Below the pieces are notes generated by a model that was not told where the DNA came from, did not search any database, and saw only the letters and a list, made by a program, of their open reading frames with translations. 64,000 nucleotides of DNA from Nematostella vectensis. Its lineage: Eukaryota; Cnidaria; Anthozoa; Actiniaria; Edwardsiidae. The translations under genes were made by a program, and so were the position numbers. The stretch spans positions 17,409,075 through 17,473,074 of the forward strand of contig NC_064038.1 in NCBI RefSeq assembly GCF_932526225.1. Direction: 5' to 3'. Positions 9,027 to 24,000 of the stretch are shown one piece after another; within the stretch, counting starts at the first letter, position 1, and each line of letters begins with the position of its first letter.

Positions 9027-12000
9027 GTTCCGTAGATACTTTCACGCTTGATATTTACTTTACAATACAATGGAAAAAACACTTTCTAATTTGTCGTTAT
9101 TCTATTCTTGTTGTAATAAGTATTATAATCTTATACTTACGTTTACTTAATTACAGAACGAGCTTTTGCAAGGTAGGTTTTTTCTATCCTTTTTGAATTA
9201 TCTTTTTTTAAAAATTTGATTATGCCAAATATATTTTAATCATTTTTAATCTTTTATTTTCTTTTTAACAAAGGAAAGAAAAAGGTTGAATCTACAAAAG
9301 CCGAAATCACAAGCATTGACAAAAAGATCTGCGTGACACAGGAGGAAATTGCGCAAACAACACTGACGTGCCAAGAGGCGACCGAAGGTAGGTCATCAGT
9401 TCCATAGCATGATCCTATTGTATGGGTGGTAGAGCTCTCGTTGACATTCTGACATGAATAAGGGAAGAGTTGCCCTTCCTCACACCCATGCATGGAAAAG
9501 GATATCACAAATAAGTTAGTATGCTAGAAGAAGATGAAGTTATGAAGCAAGGGACCAAAAATTGCATAATCTTATCGACAATATTGTTTAACAGAATATT
9601 GCTTAATAGAATTTACTATAAAAAACATATTCATTACCAGAATAGCTAGACAGTGCTGTCGAGAGTGTTCAGCATGGAGCCGTACAGTATGTATTGTGCT
9701 CCCAGGCTTGAGCTAACGCCCTTGAAGGCACTGTTAACCCTCATATCAGTGTATTGAGGCTACCAGGAATTCCATGACAACAGTGCACATGTCCCAGCTG
9801 TTAAGGTCTGTTTTGTCTAAGGCTGTCTAAGACTATTCTCACTATGACAGCCATTATCTCGGGTTCGGGTGTGCAACAAAAGCTGGCCATTAATTTTCAC
9901 ACTAGTCAATATTTATAGATATTAATGGTTTGTTTGTGGTTATATATCATGACCGGAAAAAGATCTCATATATTCTTATATTTCATGGTTGGCAAAACCA
10001 GATATCAGTATCGTTAGGTCATGAGTGTTGCATAGCTGTCAACTCTCCCACATTAGGTGAGAGTCTCAAGATTTTTAACCTTTTCTCAAGCCTAAATTTC
10101 TGGAAAATATACATACATTTACTGTATTCTCCCGCATTAGCTATCTTGGTACTTCTGATACATTCACTGTATTTTCTCAAGATTTTTCCTAAAGCGAGGT
10201 TGACAGCTATGGTATTGTTATATTTAATATCACTATATAAAGGTTCTACTGTATGTTAAGCTATCATCCTCAAATGCCATAAACTGCTATGAAGGTATAC
10301 AACCTATTTTTTGTGATTCCCCTTTTTTGCATTATCTCATGAATCAGATCTTGAAGGCATGATTGCAAAAGGAATCCTACTATCAAATGAGCTAGAAGAT
10401 GCTAAAAGAAGCCTTGACCTGGGAAACAGGTAAAGAGGGTGCATTTGAAGGAGACCCCCTCATAGAGTACATTTAAGAAATTGCTCAAGAAACTGGATAG
10501 AACACTTCAGCATCCTCATTGCTACCACCTGGTTGGTGTGGAATGGGGAGGTGTAATATTCAGCAAGCAGAAGTGAGGATTTTGGTTTCTTATCATAGGT
10601 CATATGAAAGGTATGTGGAAAAGATGGCATATTATTGTGAGCTTGTGAGTCAACTTGACGAAAAGACAGGAAGCCAACAGAAGATCTCTGTGCTAATTAC
10701 CACCATAAAAGAGCTAAAAAACAAAGGTAAGCAATTACAAGTTGCTAATAATCTTATTCATTTCTATAAATAAAGGGGTCTAGACAGGATTGCAATCATA
10801 TATCAATAATAGATGTATGGAAGAATTTGTGGATTTTAAACATTTCTTTTAAAATTTCATGTTTTCATGTCTAATTGTCTCATCAGTTGGTTGTCTGGAT
10901 TATGTTAACACTATTTTGATCCTGATATACTGTATGTGACAATTGTCTTATCAGTACAGTGTCTGGTTTATGGCAACACCATCTTGATTCTGATATCTGT
11001 GGCTATTGTCTCATCAGTACAATGTCCAGAGTATGGTTGCACTATTTTAATCTTGATATCTGTGGCTATTGTCTTATCAGTACATTGTCCGGAGTATGGT
11101 TGCACTATTTTGACCCAGATATCTGTGGCTATTGTCTCATCAGTACATTGTCCAGAGTATGGTAACACTATCTTAATCTTGATATCTGTGGCTATTGTCT
11201 TATCTGTACATTGTCCGGAGTATGGTAACACTATCTTAATCTTGATATCTGTGGCTATTGTCTCATCAGTACATTGTCCGGAGTATGGTAACACTATCTT
11301 GATCTTGATATCTGTGGCTATTGTCTTATCAGTACATTGTCCAGAGTATGGTAACACTATCTTTATCTTTATATCTGTGGCTATTGTCTCATCAGTACAT
11401 TGTCCGGAGTATGGTAACACTATCTTGATCTTGATATCTGTGGCTATTGTCTTATCAGTACATTGTCTGGAGTATGGTAACACTATCTTGATCTTGATAT
11501 CTGTGGCTATTGTCTCATCAGTACATTGTCCGGAGTATGGTAACACTATCTTAATCTTGATATCTGTGGCTATTGTCTCATCAGTACATTGTCTGGAGTA
11601 TGGTAACACTATCTTAATCTTGATATCTGTGGCTATTGTCTCATCAGTACATTGTCCGGAGTATGGTAACACTATCTTAATCTTGATATCTGTGGCTATT
11701 GTCTCATCAGTACATTGTCTGGAGTATGGTAACACTATCTTAATCTTGATATCTGTGGCTATTGTCTCATCAGTACATTGTCCGGAGTATGGTAACACTA
11801 TCTTGATCTTGATATCTGTGGCTATTGTCTCATCAGTACATTGTCCGGAGTATGGTAACACTATCTTGATCTTGATATCTGTGGCTATTGTCTCATCAGT
11901 ACATTGTCTGGAGTATGGTAACACTATCTTAATCTTGATATCTGTGGCTATTGTCTCATCAGTACATTGTCCGGAGTATGGTAACACTATCTTAATCTTG

Positions 12001-15000
12001 ATATCTGTGGCTATTGTCTCATCAGTACATTGTCTGGAGTATGGTAACACTATCTTAATCTTGATATCTGTGGCTATTGTCTCATCAGTACATTGTCCGG
12101 AGTATGGTAACACTATCTTGATCTTGATATCTGTGGCTATTGTCTTATCAGTACATTGTCCAGAGTATGGTAACACTATCTTTATCTTTATATCTGTGGC
12201 TATTGTCTCATCAGTACATTGTCCGGAGTATGGTAACACTATCTTGATCTTGATATCTGTGGCTATTGTCTTATCAGTACATTGTCTGGAGTATGGTAAC
12301 ACTATCTTGATCTTGATATCTGTGGCTATTGTCTCATCAGTACATTGTCCGGAGTATGGTAACACTATCTTAATCTTGATATCTGTGGCTATTGTCTCAT
12401 CAGTACATTGTCCGGAGTATGGTAACACTCTCTTAATCTTGATATCTGTGGCTATTGTCTCATCAGTACATTGTCCGGAGTATGGTAACACTATCTTAAT
12501 CTTGATATCTGTGGCTATTGTCTCATCAGTACATTGTCTGGAGTATGGTAACACTATCTTAATCTTGATATCTGTGGCTATTGTCTCATCAGTACATTGT
12601 CCGGAGTATGGTAACACTATCTTAATCTTGATATCTGTGGCTATTGTCTCATCAGTACATTGTCCGGAGTATGGTAACACTATCTTGATCTTGATATCTG
12701 TGGCTATTGTCTCATCAGTACATTGTCTGGAGTATGGTAACACTATCTTAATCTTGATATCTGTGGCTATTGTCTCATCAGTACATTGTCCGGAGTATGG
12801 TAACACTATCTTAATCTTGATATCTGTGGCTATTGTCTCATCAGTACATTGTCTGGAGTATGGTAACACTATCTTAATCTTGATATCTGTGGCTATTGTC
12901 TCATCAGTACATTGTCCGGAGTATGGTAACACTATCTTAATCTTGATATCTGTGGCTATTGTCTCATCAGTACATTGTCCGGAGTATGGTAACACTATCT
13001 TAATCTTGATATCTGTGGCTATTGTCTTATCAGTACATTGTCTGGAGTATGGTAACACTATCTTGATCTTGATATCTGTGGCTATTGTCTCATCAGTACA
13101 TCGTCCGGAGTATGGTAACACTATCTTAATCTTGATATCTGTGGCTATTGTCTTATCAGTACATTGTCTGGAGTATGGTAACACTATCTTAATCTTGATA
13201 TCTGTGGCTATTGTCTTATCAGTACATTGTCTGGAGTATGGTAACACTATCTTAATCTTGATATCTGTGGCTATTGTCTCATCAGTACATTGTCCGGAGT
13301 ATGGTAACACTATCTTAATCTTGATATCTGTGGCTATTGTCTCATCAGTACATTGTCCGGAGTATGGTAACACTATCTTAATCTTGATATCTGTGGCTAT
13401 TGTCTTATCAGTACATTGTCAGGAGTATGGTAACACTATCTTAATCTTGATATCTGTGGCTATTGTCTCATCAGTACATTGTCCGGAGTATGGTAACACT
13501 ATCTTAATCTTGATATCTGTGGCTATTGTCTTATCAGTACATTGTCTGGAGTATGGTAACACTATCTTAATCTTTATATCTGTGGCTATTGTCTCATCAG
13601 TACATTGTCTGGAGTATGGTAACACTATCTTAATCTTGATATCTGTGGCTATTGTCTTATCAGTACATTGTCTGGAGTATGGTAACACTATCTTAATCTT
13701 GATATCTGTGGCTATTGTCTCATCAGTACATTGTCCGGAGTATGGTAACACTATCTTAATCTTGATATCTGTGGCTATTGTCTTATCAGTACATTGTCTG
13801 GAGTATGGTAACACTATCTTAATCTTGATATCTGTGGCTATTGTCTTATCAGTACATTGTCTGGAGTATGGTAACACTATCTTAATCTTGATATCTGTGG
13901 CTATTGTCTTATCAGTACATTGTCTGGAGTATGGTAACACTATCTTAATCTTGATATCTGTGGCTATTGTCTTATCAGTACATTGTCAGGAGTATGGTAA
14001 CACTATCTTGATCTTGATATCTGTGGCTATTGTCTTATCAGTACATTGTCCGGAGTATGGTAACACTATCTTAATCTTGATATCTGTGGCTATTGTCTTA
14101 TCAGTACATTGTCAGGAGTATGGTAACACTATCTTAATCTTGATATCTGTGGCTATTGTCTTATCAGTACATTGTCCGGAGTATGGTAACACTATCTTAA
14201 TCTTGATATCTGTGGCTATTGTCTCATCAGTACATTGTCCAGAGTATGGTAACACTATCTTAATCTTGATATCTGTGGCTATTGTCTTATCAGTACATTG
14301 TCAGGAGTATGGTAACACTATCTTGATCTTGATATCTGTGGCTATTGTCTTATCAGTACATTGTCCGGAGTATGGTAACACTATCTTAATCTTGATATCT
14401 GTGGCTATTGTCTCATCAGTACATCGTCCGGAGTATGGTAACACTATCTTAATCTTGATATCTGTGGCTATTGTCTCATCAGTACATTGTCCGGAGTATG
14501 GTAACACTATCTTAATCTTGATATTTGTGGCTATTGTCTCATCAGTACATTGTCTGGAGTATGGTAACACTATCTTAATCTTGATATCTGTGGCTATTGT
14601 CTTATCAGTACATTGTCCGGAGTATGGTAACACTATCTTAATCTTGATATCTGTGGCTATTGTCTTATCAGTACATTGTCAGGAGTATGGTAACACTATC
14701 TTAATCTTGATATCTGTGGCTATTGTCTCATCAGTACATTGTCCAGAGTATGGTAACACTATCTTAATCTTGATATCTGTGGCTATTGTCTTATCAGTAC
14801 ATTGTCCAGAGTATGGTAACACTATCTTAATCTTGATATCTGTGGCTATTGTCTTATCAGTACATTGTCCGGAGTATGGTAACACTATCTTAATCTTGAT
14901 ATCTGTGGCTATTGTCTTATCAGTACATTGTCAGGAGTATGGTAACACTATTTTAATCTTGATATCTGTCGCTATTGTCTCATCAGTACATTGTCAGGAG

Positions 15001-18000
15001 TATGGTAACACTATCTTAATCTTGATATCTGTGGCTATTGTCTCATCAGTACATTGTCCGGAGTATGGTAACACTATCTTAATCTTGATATCTGTGGCTA
15101 TTGTCTTATCAGTACATTGTCCGGAGTATGGTAACACTATCTTAATCTTGATATCTGTGGCTATTGTCTTATCAGTACATTGTCAGGAGTATGGTAACAC
15201 TATCTTAATCTTGATATCTGTGGCTATTGTCTCATCAGTACATTGTCCAGAGTATGGTAACACTATCTTAATCTTGATATCTGTGGCTATTGTCTTATCA
15301 GTACATTGTCCAGAGTATGGTAACACTATCTTAATCTTGATATCTGTGGCTATTGTCTTATCAGTACATTGTCCGGAGTATGGTAACACTATCTTAATCT
15401 TGATATCTGTGGCTATTGTCTTATCAGTACATTGTCAGGAGTATGGTAACACTATTTTAATCTTGATATCTGTGGCTATTGTCTCATCAGTACATTGTCC
15501 AGAGTATGGTAACACTATCTTAATCTTGATATCTGTGGCTATTGTCTTATCAGTACATTGTCCGGAGTATGGTAACACTATCTTAATCTTGATATCTGTG
15601 GCTATTGTCTTATCAGTACATTGTCAGGAGTATGGTAACACTATCTTAATCTTGATATCTGTGGCTATTGTCTCATCAGTACATTGTCCAGAGTATGGTA
15701 ACACTATCTTAATCTTGATATCTGTGGCTATTGTCTTATCAGTACATTGTCCAGAGTATGGTAACACTATCTTAATCTTGATATCTGTGGCTATTGTCTT
15801 ATCAGTACATTGTCCGGAGTATGGTAACACTATCTTAATCTTGATATCTGTGGCTATTGTCTTATCAGTACATTGTCAGGAGTATGGTAACACTATCTTA
15901 ATCTTGATATCTGTGGCTATTGTCTCATCAGTACATTGTCCAGAGTATGGTAACACTATCTTAATCTTGATATCTGTGGCTATTGTCTTATCAGTACATT
16001 GTCAGGAGTATGGTAACACTATCTTGATCTTGATATCTGTGGCTATTGTCTTATCAGTACATTGTCCGGAGTATGGTAACACTATCTTAATCTTGATATC
16101 TGTGGCTATTGTCTCATCAGTACATCGTCCGGAGTATGGTAACACTATCTTAATCTTGATATCTGTGGCTATTGTCTCATCAGTACATTGTCCGGAGTAT
16201 GGTAACACTATCTTAATCTTGATATTTGTGGCTATTGTCTCATCAGTACATTGTCTGGAGTATGGTAACACTATCTTAATCTTGATATCTGTGGCTATTG
16301 TCTTATCAGTACATTGTCCGGAGTATGGTAACACTATCTTAATCTTGATATCTGTGGCTATTGTCTTATCAGTACATTGTCAGGAGTATGGTAACACTAT
16401 CTTAATCTTGATATCTGTGGCTATTGTCTCATCAGTACATTGTCCAGAGTATGGTAACACTATCTTAATCTTGATATCTGTGGCTATTGTCTTATCAGTA
16501 CATTGTCCAGAGTATGGTAACACTCTCTTAATCTTGATATCTGTGGCTATTGTCTTATCAGTACATTGTCCAGAGTATGGTAACACTATCTTAATCTTGA
16601 TATCTGTGGCTATTGTCTTATCAGTACATTGTCAGGAGTATGGTAACACTATCTTAATCTTGATATCTGTGGCTATTGTCTCATCAGTACATTGTCCAGA
16701 GTATGGTAACACTATCTTAATCTTGATATCTGTGGCTATTGTCTTATCAGTACATTGTCCAGAGTATGGTAACACTCTCTTAATCTTGATATCTGTGGCT
16801 ATTGTCTCATCAGTACATTGTCAGGAGTATGGTAACACTCTCTTAATCTTGATATCTGTGGCTATTGTCTCATCAGTACATTGTCTGGAGTATGGTAACA
16901 CTATCTTAATCTTGATATCTGTGGCTATTGTCTCATCAGTACATTGTCCGGAGTATGGTAACACTATCTTGATCTTGATATCTGTGGCTATTGTCTCATC
17001 AGTACATTGTCCGGAGTATGGTAACACTATCTTAATCTTGATATCTGTGGCTATTGTCTCATCAGTACATTGTCCGGAGTATGGTAACACTATCTTAATC
17101 TTGATATCTGTGGCTATTGTCTTATCAGTACATTGTCCAGAGTATGGTAACACTATCTTTATCTTTATATCTGTGGCTATTGTCTTATCAGTACATTGTC
17201 CAGAGTATGGTAACACTATCTTAATCTTGATATCTGTGGCTATTGTCTTATCAGTACATTGTCCAGAGTATGGTAACACTCTCTTAATCTTGATATCTGT
17301 GGCTATTGTCTCATCAGTACATTGTCAGGAGTATGGTAACACTCTCTTAATCTTGATATCTGTGGCTATTGTCTCATCAGTACATTGTCTGGAGTATGGT
17401 AACACTATCTTAATCTTGATATCTGTGGCTATTGTCTCATCAGTACATTGTCCGGAGTATGGTAACACTATCTTGATCTTGATATCTGTGGCTATTGTCT
17501 TATCAGTACATTGTCAGGAGTATGGTAACACTATCTTAATCTTGATATCTGTGGCTATTGTCTCATCAGTACATTGTCTGGAGTATGGTAACACTATCTT
17601 GATCTTGATATTTGTCGCCCTATCAGTACATTGTCTGGAGTATGGTGAAGATGAGGGGCTAGGTGTCGGAGAAGAGTTTAAAATCCTTCAGGCTGAGAAC
17701 AAGCATCTTGAACAGCAGCTTGAGGAAAAAACAAGTCACATTGACAAGTGCAAAGGAAAGGTTTGTGCTTATTTTTTCAAATATTTTCTTTGCCTGCCTT
17801 CCGTGTCTCTGTTGTTCTTTCGTCAGTTTACCTGCCTAGTATGGCTGCTGACTTTTCTGTCCTTATTCTTGCCTGTACTTATTTTAAATGGTGTTGCTTT
17901 CAAAGAATAATCATAACCCACAGTGCTTTATACGGGTATCAAATAAATAAAAATAAGTCCAGGCTTTAAAAGCTCTAGCACTGATTTTATTGTTTATGTT

Positions 18001-21000
18001 CCTCAACATGGCTTTCAGTTTATCAGGATTCATCCATATTTCCACTTCCCATCAATGCTGCGGGTTACAATACACTATGTCCCTAGTGCAAACCGTATTT
18101 TAAATTGTTTTTTTCGACTGTTTAATACTTTGCCTTTATAGATGGAACTTGAAAGAGAAAAGCAGCAAAAGCTTAAACGTGAATCTCAGCTTTTAAACGT
18201 AAGTGTCCTAGGTTAAAATGCATATAAGCCTTTCATTTAAATCAATATAAGGGAAGGGTCATTATTTAACTGGGGAAGGAGGGCTGCTATGTTTGAGGAG
18301 AGGATTGCGATTTTTTTAGCGTTGATTTGGGGGAGGGCCTCAAATTTTGATACAGAGTTTAAGGGGGGCTTATTTTTTGGTCGCCTTTTAGGGGAGGGTC
18401 ATGCACAGGCCCGCAAATAGCCCCCAAAAAGTACACGGTAGGCCCGCAAATGGCCCTAAAAAATGTACATGGTAGGCCCGCAAATGGCCCTAAAAAATGT
18501 ACACGGTAGGCCCGCAAATGGCCCTAAAAAATGTACATGGTAGGCCCCCAAATGGCCCTAAAAAAGTACATGGTAGGCCCCCAAATGGCCCTAAAAAAGT
18601 ACATGGTAGGCCCCCAAATGGCCCTAAAAAATGTACATGGTAGGCCCCCAAATGGCCCTAAAAAATGTACATGGTAGGCCCCCAAATGGCCCTAAAAAAT
18701 GTACATGGTAGGCCCCCAAATGGCCCTAAAAAATGTACATGGTAGGCCCGCAAATAGCCCCCAAAAAGTACACGGTAGGCCCGCAAATGGCCCTAAAAAA
18801 TGTACATGGTAGGCCCGCAAATGGCCCTAAAAAATGTACACGGTAGGCCCGCAAATGGCCCTAAAAAATGTACATGGTAGGCCCCCAAATGGCCCTAAAA
18901 AAGTACATGGTAGGCCCCCAAATGGCCCTAAAAAAGTACATGGTAGGCCCCCAAATGGCCCTAAAAAATGTACATGGTAGGCCCCCAAATGGCCCTAAAA
19001 AATGTACATGGTAGGCCCCCAAATGGCCCTAAAAAATGTACATGGTAGGCCCCCAAATGGCCCTAAAAAATGTACATGGTAGGCCCCCAAATGGCCCTAA
19101 AAAATGTACATGGTAGGCCCGCAAATGGCCCTAAAAAATGTACATGGTAGGCCCCAAATGGCCCTAAAAAATGTACATGGTAGGCCCCCAAATGGCCCTA
19201 AAAATGTACATGGTAGGCCCCCAAATGGCCCTAAAAATGTACATGGTAGGCCCGCAAATGGCCCTAAAAAATGTACATGGTAGGCCCGCAAATGGCCCTA
19301 AAAAATGTACATGGTAGGCCCGCAAATGGCCCTAAAAAATGTACATGGTAGGCCCCCAAATGGCCCTAAAAAATGTACATGGTAGGCCCCCAAATGGCCC
19401 TAAAAAATGTACATGGTAGGCCCCAAATGGCCCTAAAAAATGTACATGGTAGGCCCCCAAATGGCCCTAAAAAATGTACATGGTAGGCCCGCAAATGGCC
19501 CTAAAAAATGTACATGGTAGGCCCCCAAATGGCCCTAAAAAATGTACATGGTAGGCCCCCAAATGGCCCTAAAAATGTACATGGTAGGCCCGCAAATGGC
19601 CCTAAAAAATGTACATGGTAGGCCCGCAAATGGCCCTAAAAAATGTACATGGTAGGCCCCCAAATGGCCCTAAAAAATGTACATGGTAGGCCCCCAAATG
19701 GCCCTAAAAAATGTACATGGTAGGCCCCAAATGGCCCTAAAAAATGTACATGGTAGGCCCCCAAATGGCCCTAAAAAATGTACATGGTAGGCCCCCAAAT
19801 GGCCCTAAAAAATGTACATGGTAGGCCCCAAATGGCCCTAAAAAATGTACATGGTAGGCCCGCAAATGGCCCTAAAAAATGTACATGGTAGGCCCGCAAA
19901 TGGCCCTAAAAAATGTACATGGTAGGCCCCCAAATGGCCCTAAAAAATGTACATGGTAGGCCCCAAATGGCCCTAAAAAATGTACATGGTAGGCCCCCAA
20001 ATGGCCCTAAAAAATGTACATGGTAGGCCCCCAAATGGCCCTAAAAAATGTACATGGTAGGCCCCCAAATGGCCCTAAAAAATGTACATGGTAGGCCCCC
20101 AAATGGCCCTAAAAAATGTACATGGTAGGCCCCCAAATGGCCCTAAAAAATGTGCATGGTAGGCCCCCAAATGGCCCTAAAAAATGTACATGGTAGGCCC
20201 CCAAATGGCCCTAAAAAATGTACATGGTAGGCCCCAAATGGCCCTAAAAAATGTACATGGTAGGCCCCCAAATGGCCCTAAAAAATGTACATGGTAGGCC
20301 CGCAAATGGCCCTAAAAAATGTACATGGTAGGCCCCCAAATGGCCCCCCAAAAAGTACACTGTAGGCCCGCAAATGGCCCTCAAAACGACACGGTAGGAA
20401 CACAAATGACCCTAAAAAGTACACGGTAAGCCCCCAAATGACCCTAAAAAGTACACGGTAAGCCCCCAAATGACCCTAAAAAGTACACAGTAGGCCCGCA
20501 AATGATCCTGGCCTGCAAATGACCCTAAAAAAGAACACGGTAGCCCCGCAAAAGACCCCCGAAAACAACATAGCAGGCCCGCAAATGATCCCGTAACAAT
20601 TTACAGAATGGAACACGGAATGAAGTGCTGGACTCAATGCTAAAAAGAGCATAAAAAAGAACAGTTTTTTTTCTGTAAAATAATTTTAAATGGACATAAA
20701 TTATACATTTTAATTAAACAGGTGAAAATACATTAAAAAAAGCAATACATTGCGCAACAACTTTTCCCTTGGATCCCATTATCTCAAATAACACAAGTAA
20801 GAAACTCTTAAGGAACAATACTATTAATATACCGCGAGTTCGTGTAAAGTTTAATATCTGCGCTTTTAGCAAATATACACCTATTTCAATTAAGGTTGAC
20901 TATAAGAAAATGGAAAATGATAAATGCCACACCACACTGTTTAGGAAAAACAAGTCTTTTATCTATTAATAACATTTAGTGAGGTTAAATTAAGTTTGTG

Positions 21001-24000
21001 GCGAGGCCCTTGTAATGAATGAACGCATTTTTAATACAAGAAAACATTATTATTGGCCAAACTTTGTTCCATTTTCCCTTTTCTTATAGTAAAACTTAAA
21101 AAATATGGAATGGTAGCTGGTTCAGAGGGTGAGGCCACTAAAGGCATACTAGGTAGAATAGGGGACCTAGGTTGCTCAGTGGGATGATCGTGATGTGTTT
21201 GATGCTACATTAGTAAAAAATCATCCTGAAGCTGTGTGTATCTGGTGGCTTTTTCGTGTTTCCCTATATATTTATTGAAAGGTATCTTATCTTGTCTTTC
21301 AACTATCTCATGCGCTGTTCTTCGGGGGAAACTTTCATGTTTTGATAACGAAGAAATTTTAAGACCTCATGTTTGAAATCCTCCTTGTTTTCCTCTTCGA
21401 TTGCCGTTTCGCTGGGTAGAAGTTTGTACGCAGTCTGCATTGGTCACTTGTTGCGGGTTTCAGATCCACAAAGAGGTATCCATAAGGTCTTCTGACCGCT
21501 TCTACATATTTATCTAGGAAATAGCTCGGTTACATTTGTTTAGCCTAAGGTTAGGACTTGCATTTGGTCTCTAGGATTTTAAACAGTACCAAGTAATGAC
21601 TATTCAACAATATGTTGCGGCTGACCTTGCCTTGAAGGAATAGGTTTTGGACGATGGTATCTTGCTGGGATACTTGGTATCTTGCTTGGATACTTGGTAT
21701 CCTGCTTGGATACTTGGTATTTCGCTTGGATACTTGGTATCTTGCTAGGATATTTGGTATCTTGCTAGGATACTTGGTACCTTGCTGGAATACTTGGTAT
21801 CTTGCTTGGATCCTTGGCATCTTGCTAGGATACTTGGTACCTTGCTGGAATACTTGATATCTTGCTTGGATACTTGGTATCGTGCTTGGATACTTGGTAT
21901 CTTGCTAGGATACTTGATATCTTGCTTGGATACTTGGTATCTTGCTTGGATACTTGGTATCTTGCTAGGATACTTGGTATCTTGCTTGGATACTTGGTAT
22001 CTTGTTGGGATACTTGGCATCTTGCTTGGATACTTGGTATCTTGCTAGGATACTTGATATCTTGCTTGGATACTTGGTTTCTTGCTAGGATACTTGGTAT
22101 CTTACTAGAATACTTGGTATCTTGCTTGGATACTTGGTATCTTGCTTGGTTACTTGGTATCTTGCTAGGATACTTGGTATCTTGCTTGGATACTTGGTAT
22201 CTTGCTAGGATACTTGGTATCTTGCTAGGATATTTGGTACCTTGCTGGGATACTTGGTATCTTGCTAGGATACTTGGTACCTTGCTGGAATACTTGGTAT
22301 CTTGCTAGGATACTTGGTACCTTGCTGGAATACTTGGTATCTTGCTTGGATACTTGGTATCTTGCTTGGATACTTGGTATCTTGCTGGGAAACTTTATAT
22401 CTTGCTGGGATACTTGGTATCTTGCTGGGATACTTGGTATCTTGCTTAGATACTTGTTATCTTGCTGGGATACTTGGTATCTTGCTGGGATACTTGGTAT
22501 CTTGCTTGGATACTTGGTATCTTGCTAAGATACTTGGTATCTTGCTTGGATACTTGGTACCTTGCTGGGATACTTGGTATCTTGCTAGGATACTTGGTAC
22601 CTTGCTGGAATTCTTGGTATCTTGCTAGGATACTTGGTATCTTGCTAGGATACTTGGTATCTTGCTGGGATACTTGGTATCTTGCTAGGATACTTGGTAT
22701 CTTGTTGGGATACTTGGTATCTTGCTAGGATACTTGGTATCTTGCTAGGATACTTGGCATCTTGCTAGGATACTTGGTATCTTGCTTGGATACTTGGTAT
22801 CTTGCTTGGATTCTGGGTATCTTGCTAGGATACTTGGTATCTTGCTGGGATACTTGGTATCTTGCTAGGTATCTTGGTATCTTGCTAGGATACTTGATAT
22901 CTTGCTGGGATACTTGGTATCTTGCTTGGATACTTGGTATCTTGCTTAGATACTTGGTATCTTGCTTGGATACTTGGTATCTTGCTAGGATACTTGGTAT
23001 CTTGCTGGGATACTTGGTATCTTGCTGGGATACTTGGTATCTTGCTAGGATACTTGGTATCTTGCTTGGATACTTGATATCTTGCTTGGATACTTGGTAT
23101 CTTGCTAGGATACTTGGTATCTTGCTTGGATACTTGGTATCTTGCTAGGTATCTTGGTATCTTGCTAGGATACTTGGTATCTTGCTAGGATACTTGGTAT
23201 CTTGCTAGGATACTTGGTATCTTGCTAGGATACTTGGTATCTTGCTAGGATACTTGGTATCTTGCTAGGATACTTGGTATCTTGCTAGGATACTTGGTAC
23301 CTTGCTGGAATACTTGGTATCTTGCTAGGATACTTGGCATCTTGCTAGGATACTTGGCATCTTGCTAGGATACTTGGTATCTTGCTTGGATACTTGGTAT
23401 CTTGCTGGGAAACTTTATATCTTGCTGGGATACTTGGTATCTTGCTGGGATACTTGGTATCTTGCTTAGATACTTGTTATCTTGCTGGGATACTTGGTAT
23501 CTTGCTGGGATACTTGGTACCTTGCTGGGATACTTGGTATCTTGCTAGGATACTTGGTATCTTGCTTGGATACTTGGTACCTTGCTGGGATACTTGGTAT
23601 CTTGCTAGGATACTTGGTACCTTGCTGGAATACTTGGTATCTTGCTAGGATACTTGGTATCTTGCTTGGATACTTGGTACCTTGCTGGGATACTTGGTAT
23701 CTTGCTAGGATACTTGGTATCTTGCTAGGTATCTTGGTATCTTGCTAGGATACTTGGTATCTTGCTGGGATACTTGGTATCTTGCTAGGTTACTTGGTAC
23801 CTTGCTGGAATACTTGGTATCTTGCTAGGATACTTGGTATCTTGCTAGGATACTTGGCATCTTGCTAGGATACTTGGTATCTTGCTTGGATACTTGGTAT
23901 CTTGCTTGGATACTTGGTATCTTGCTGGGATACTTGGTATCTTGCTAGGTATCTTGGTATCTTGCTAGGATACTTGATATCTTGCTGGGATACTTGGTAT

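Noticed and set aside
9254-9508. 84-codon minus-strand ORF
   Set aside because: It overlaps exon 3 of the coiled-coil gene on the other strand; no domain.
10936-17910. 2,324-codon open frame on the + strand (repeat GNTILILISVAIVSSVHCPEY) as a giant membrane protein
   Set aside because: It is a 63-bp minisatellite read in one frame; it starts in intron sequence, has no proper start context, and its last part is coding exon 6 of the coiled-coil gene in its true frame. The minus strand is also open for up to 801 codons, as expected of such a repeat.
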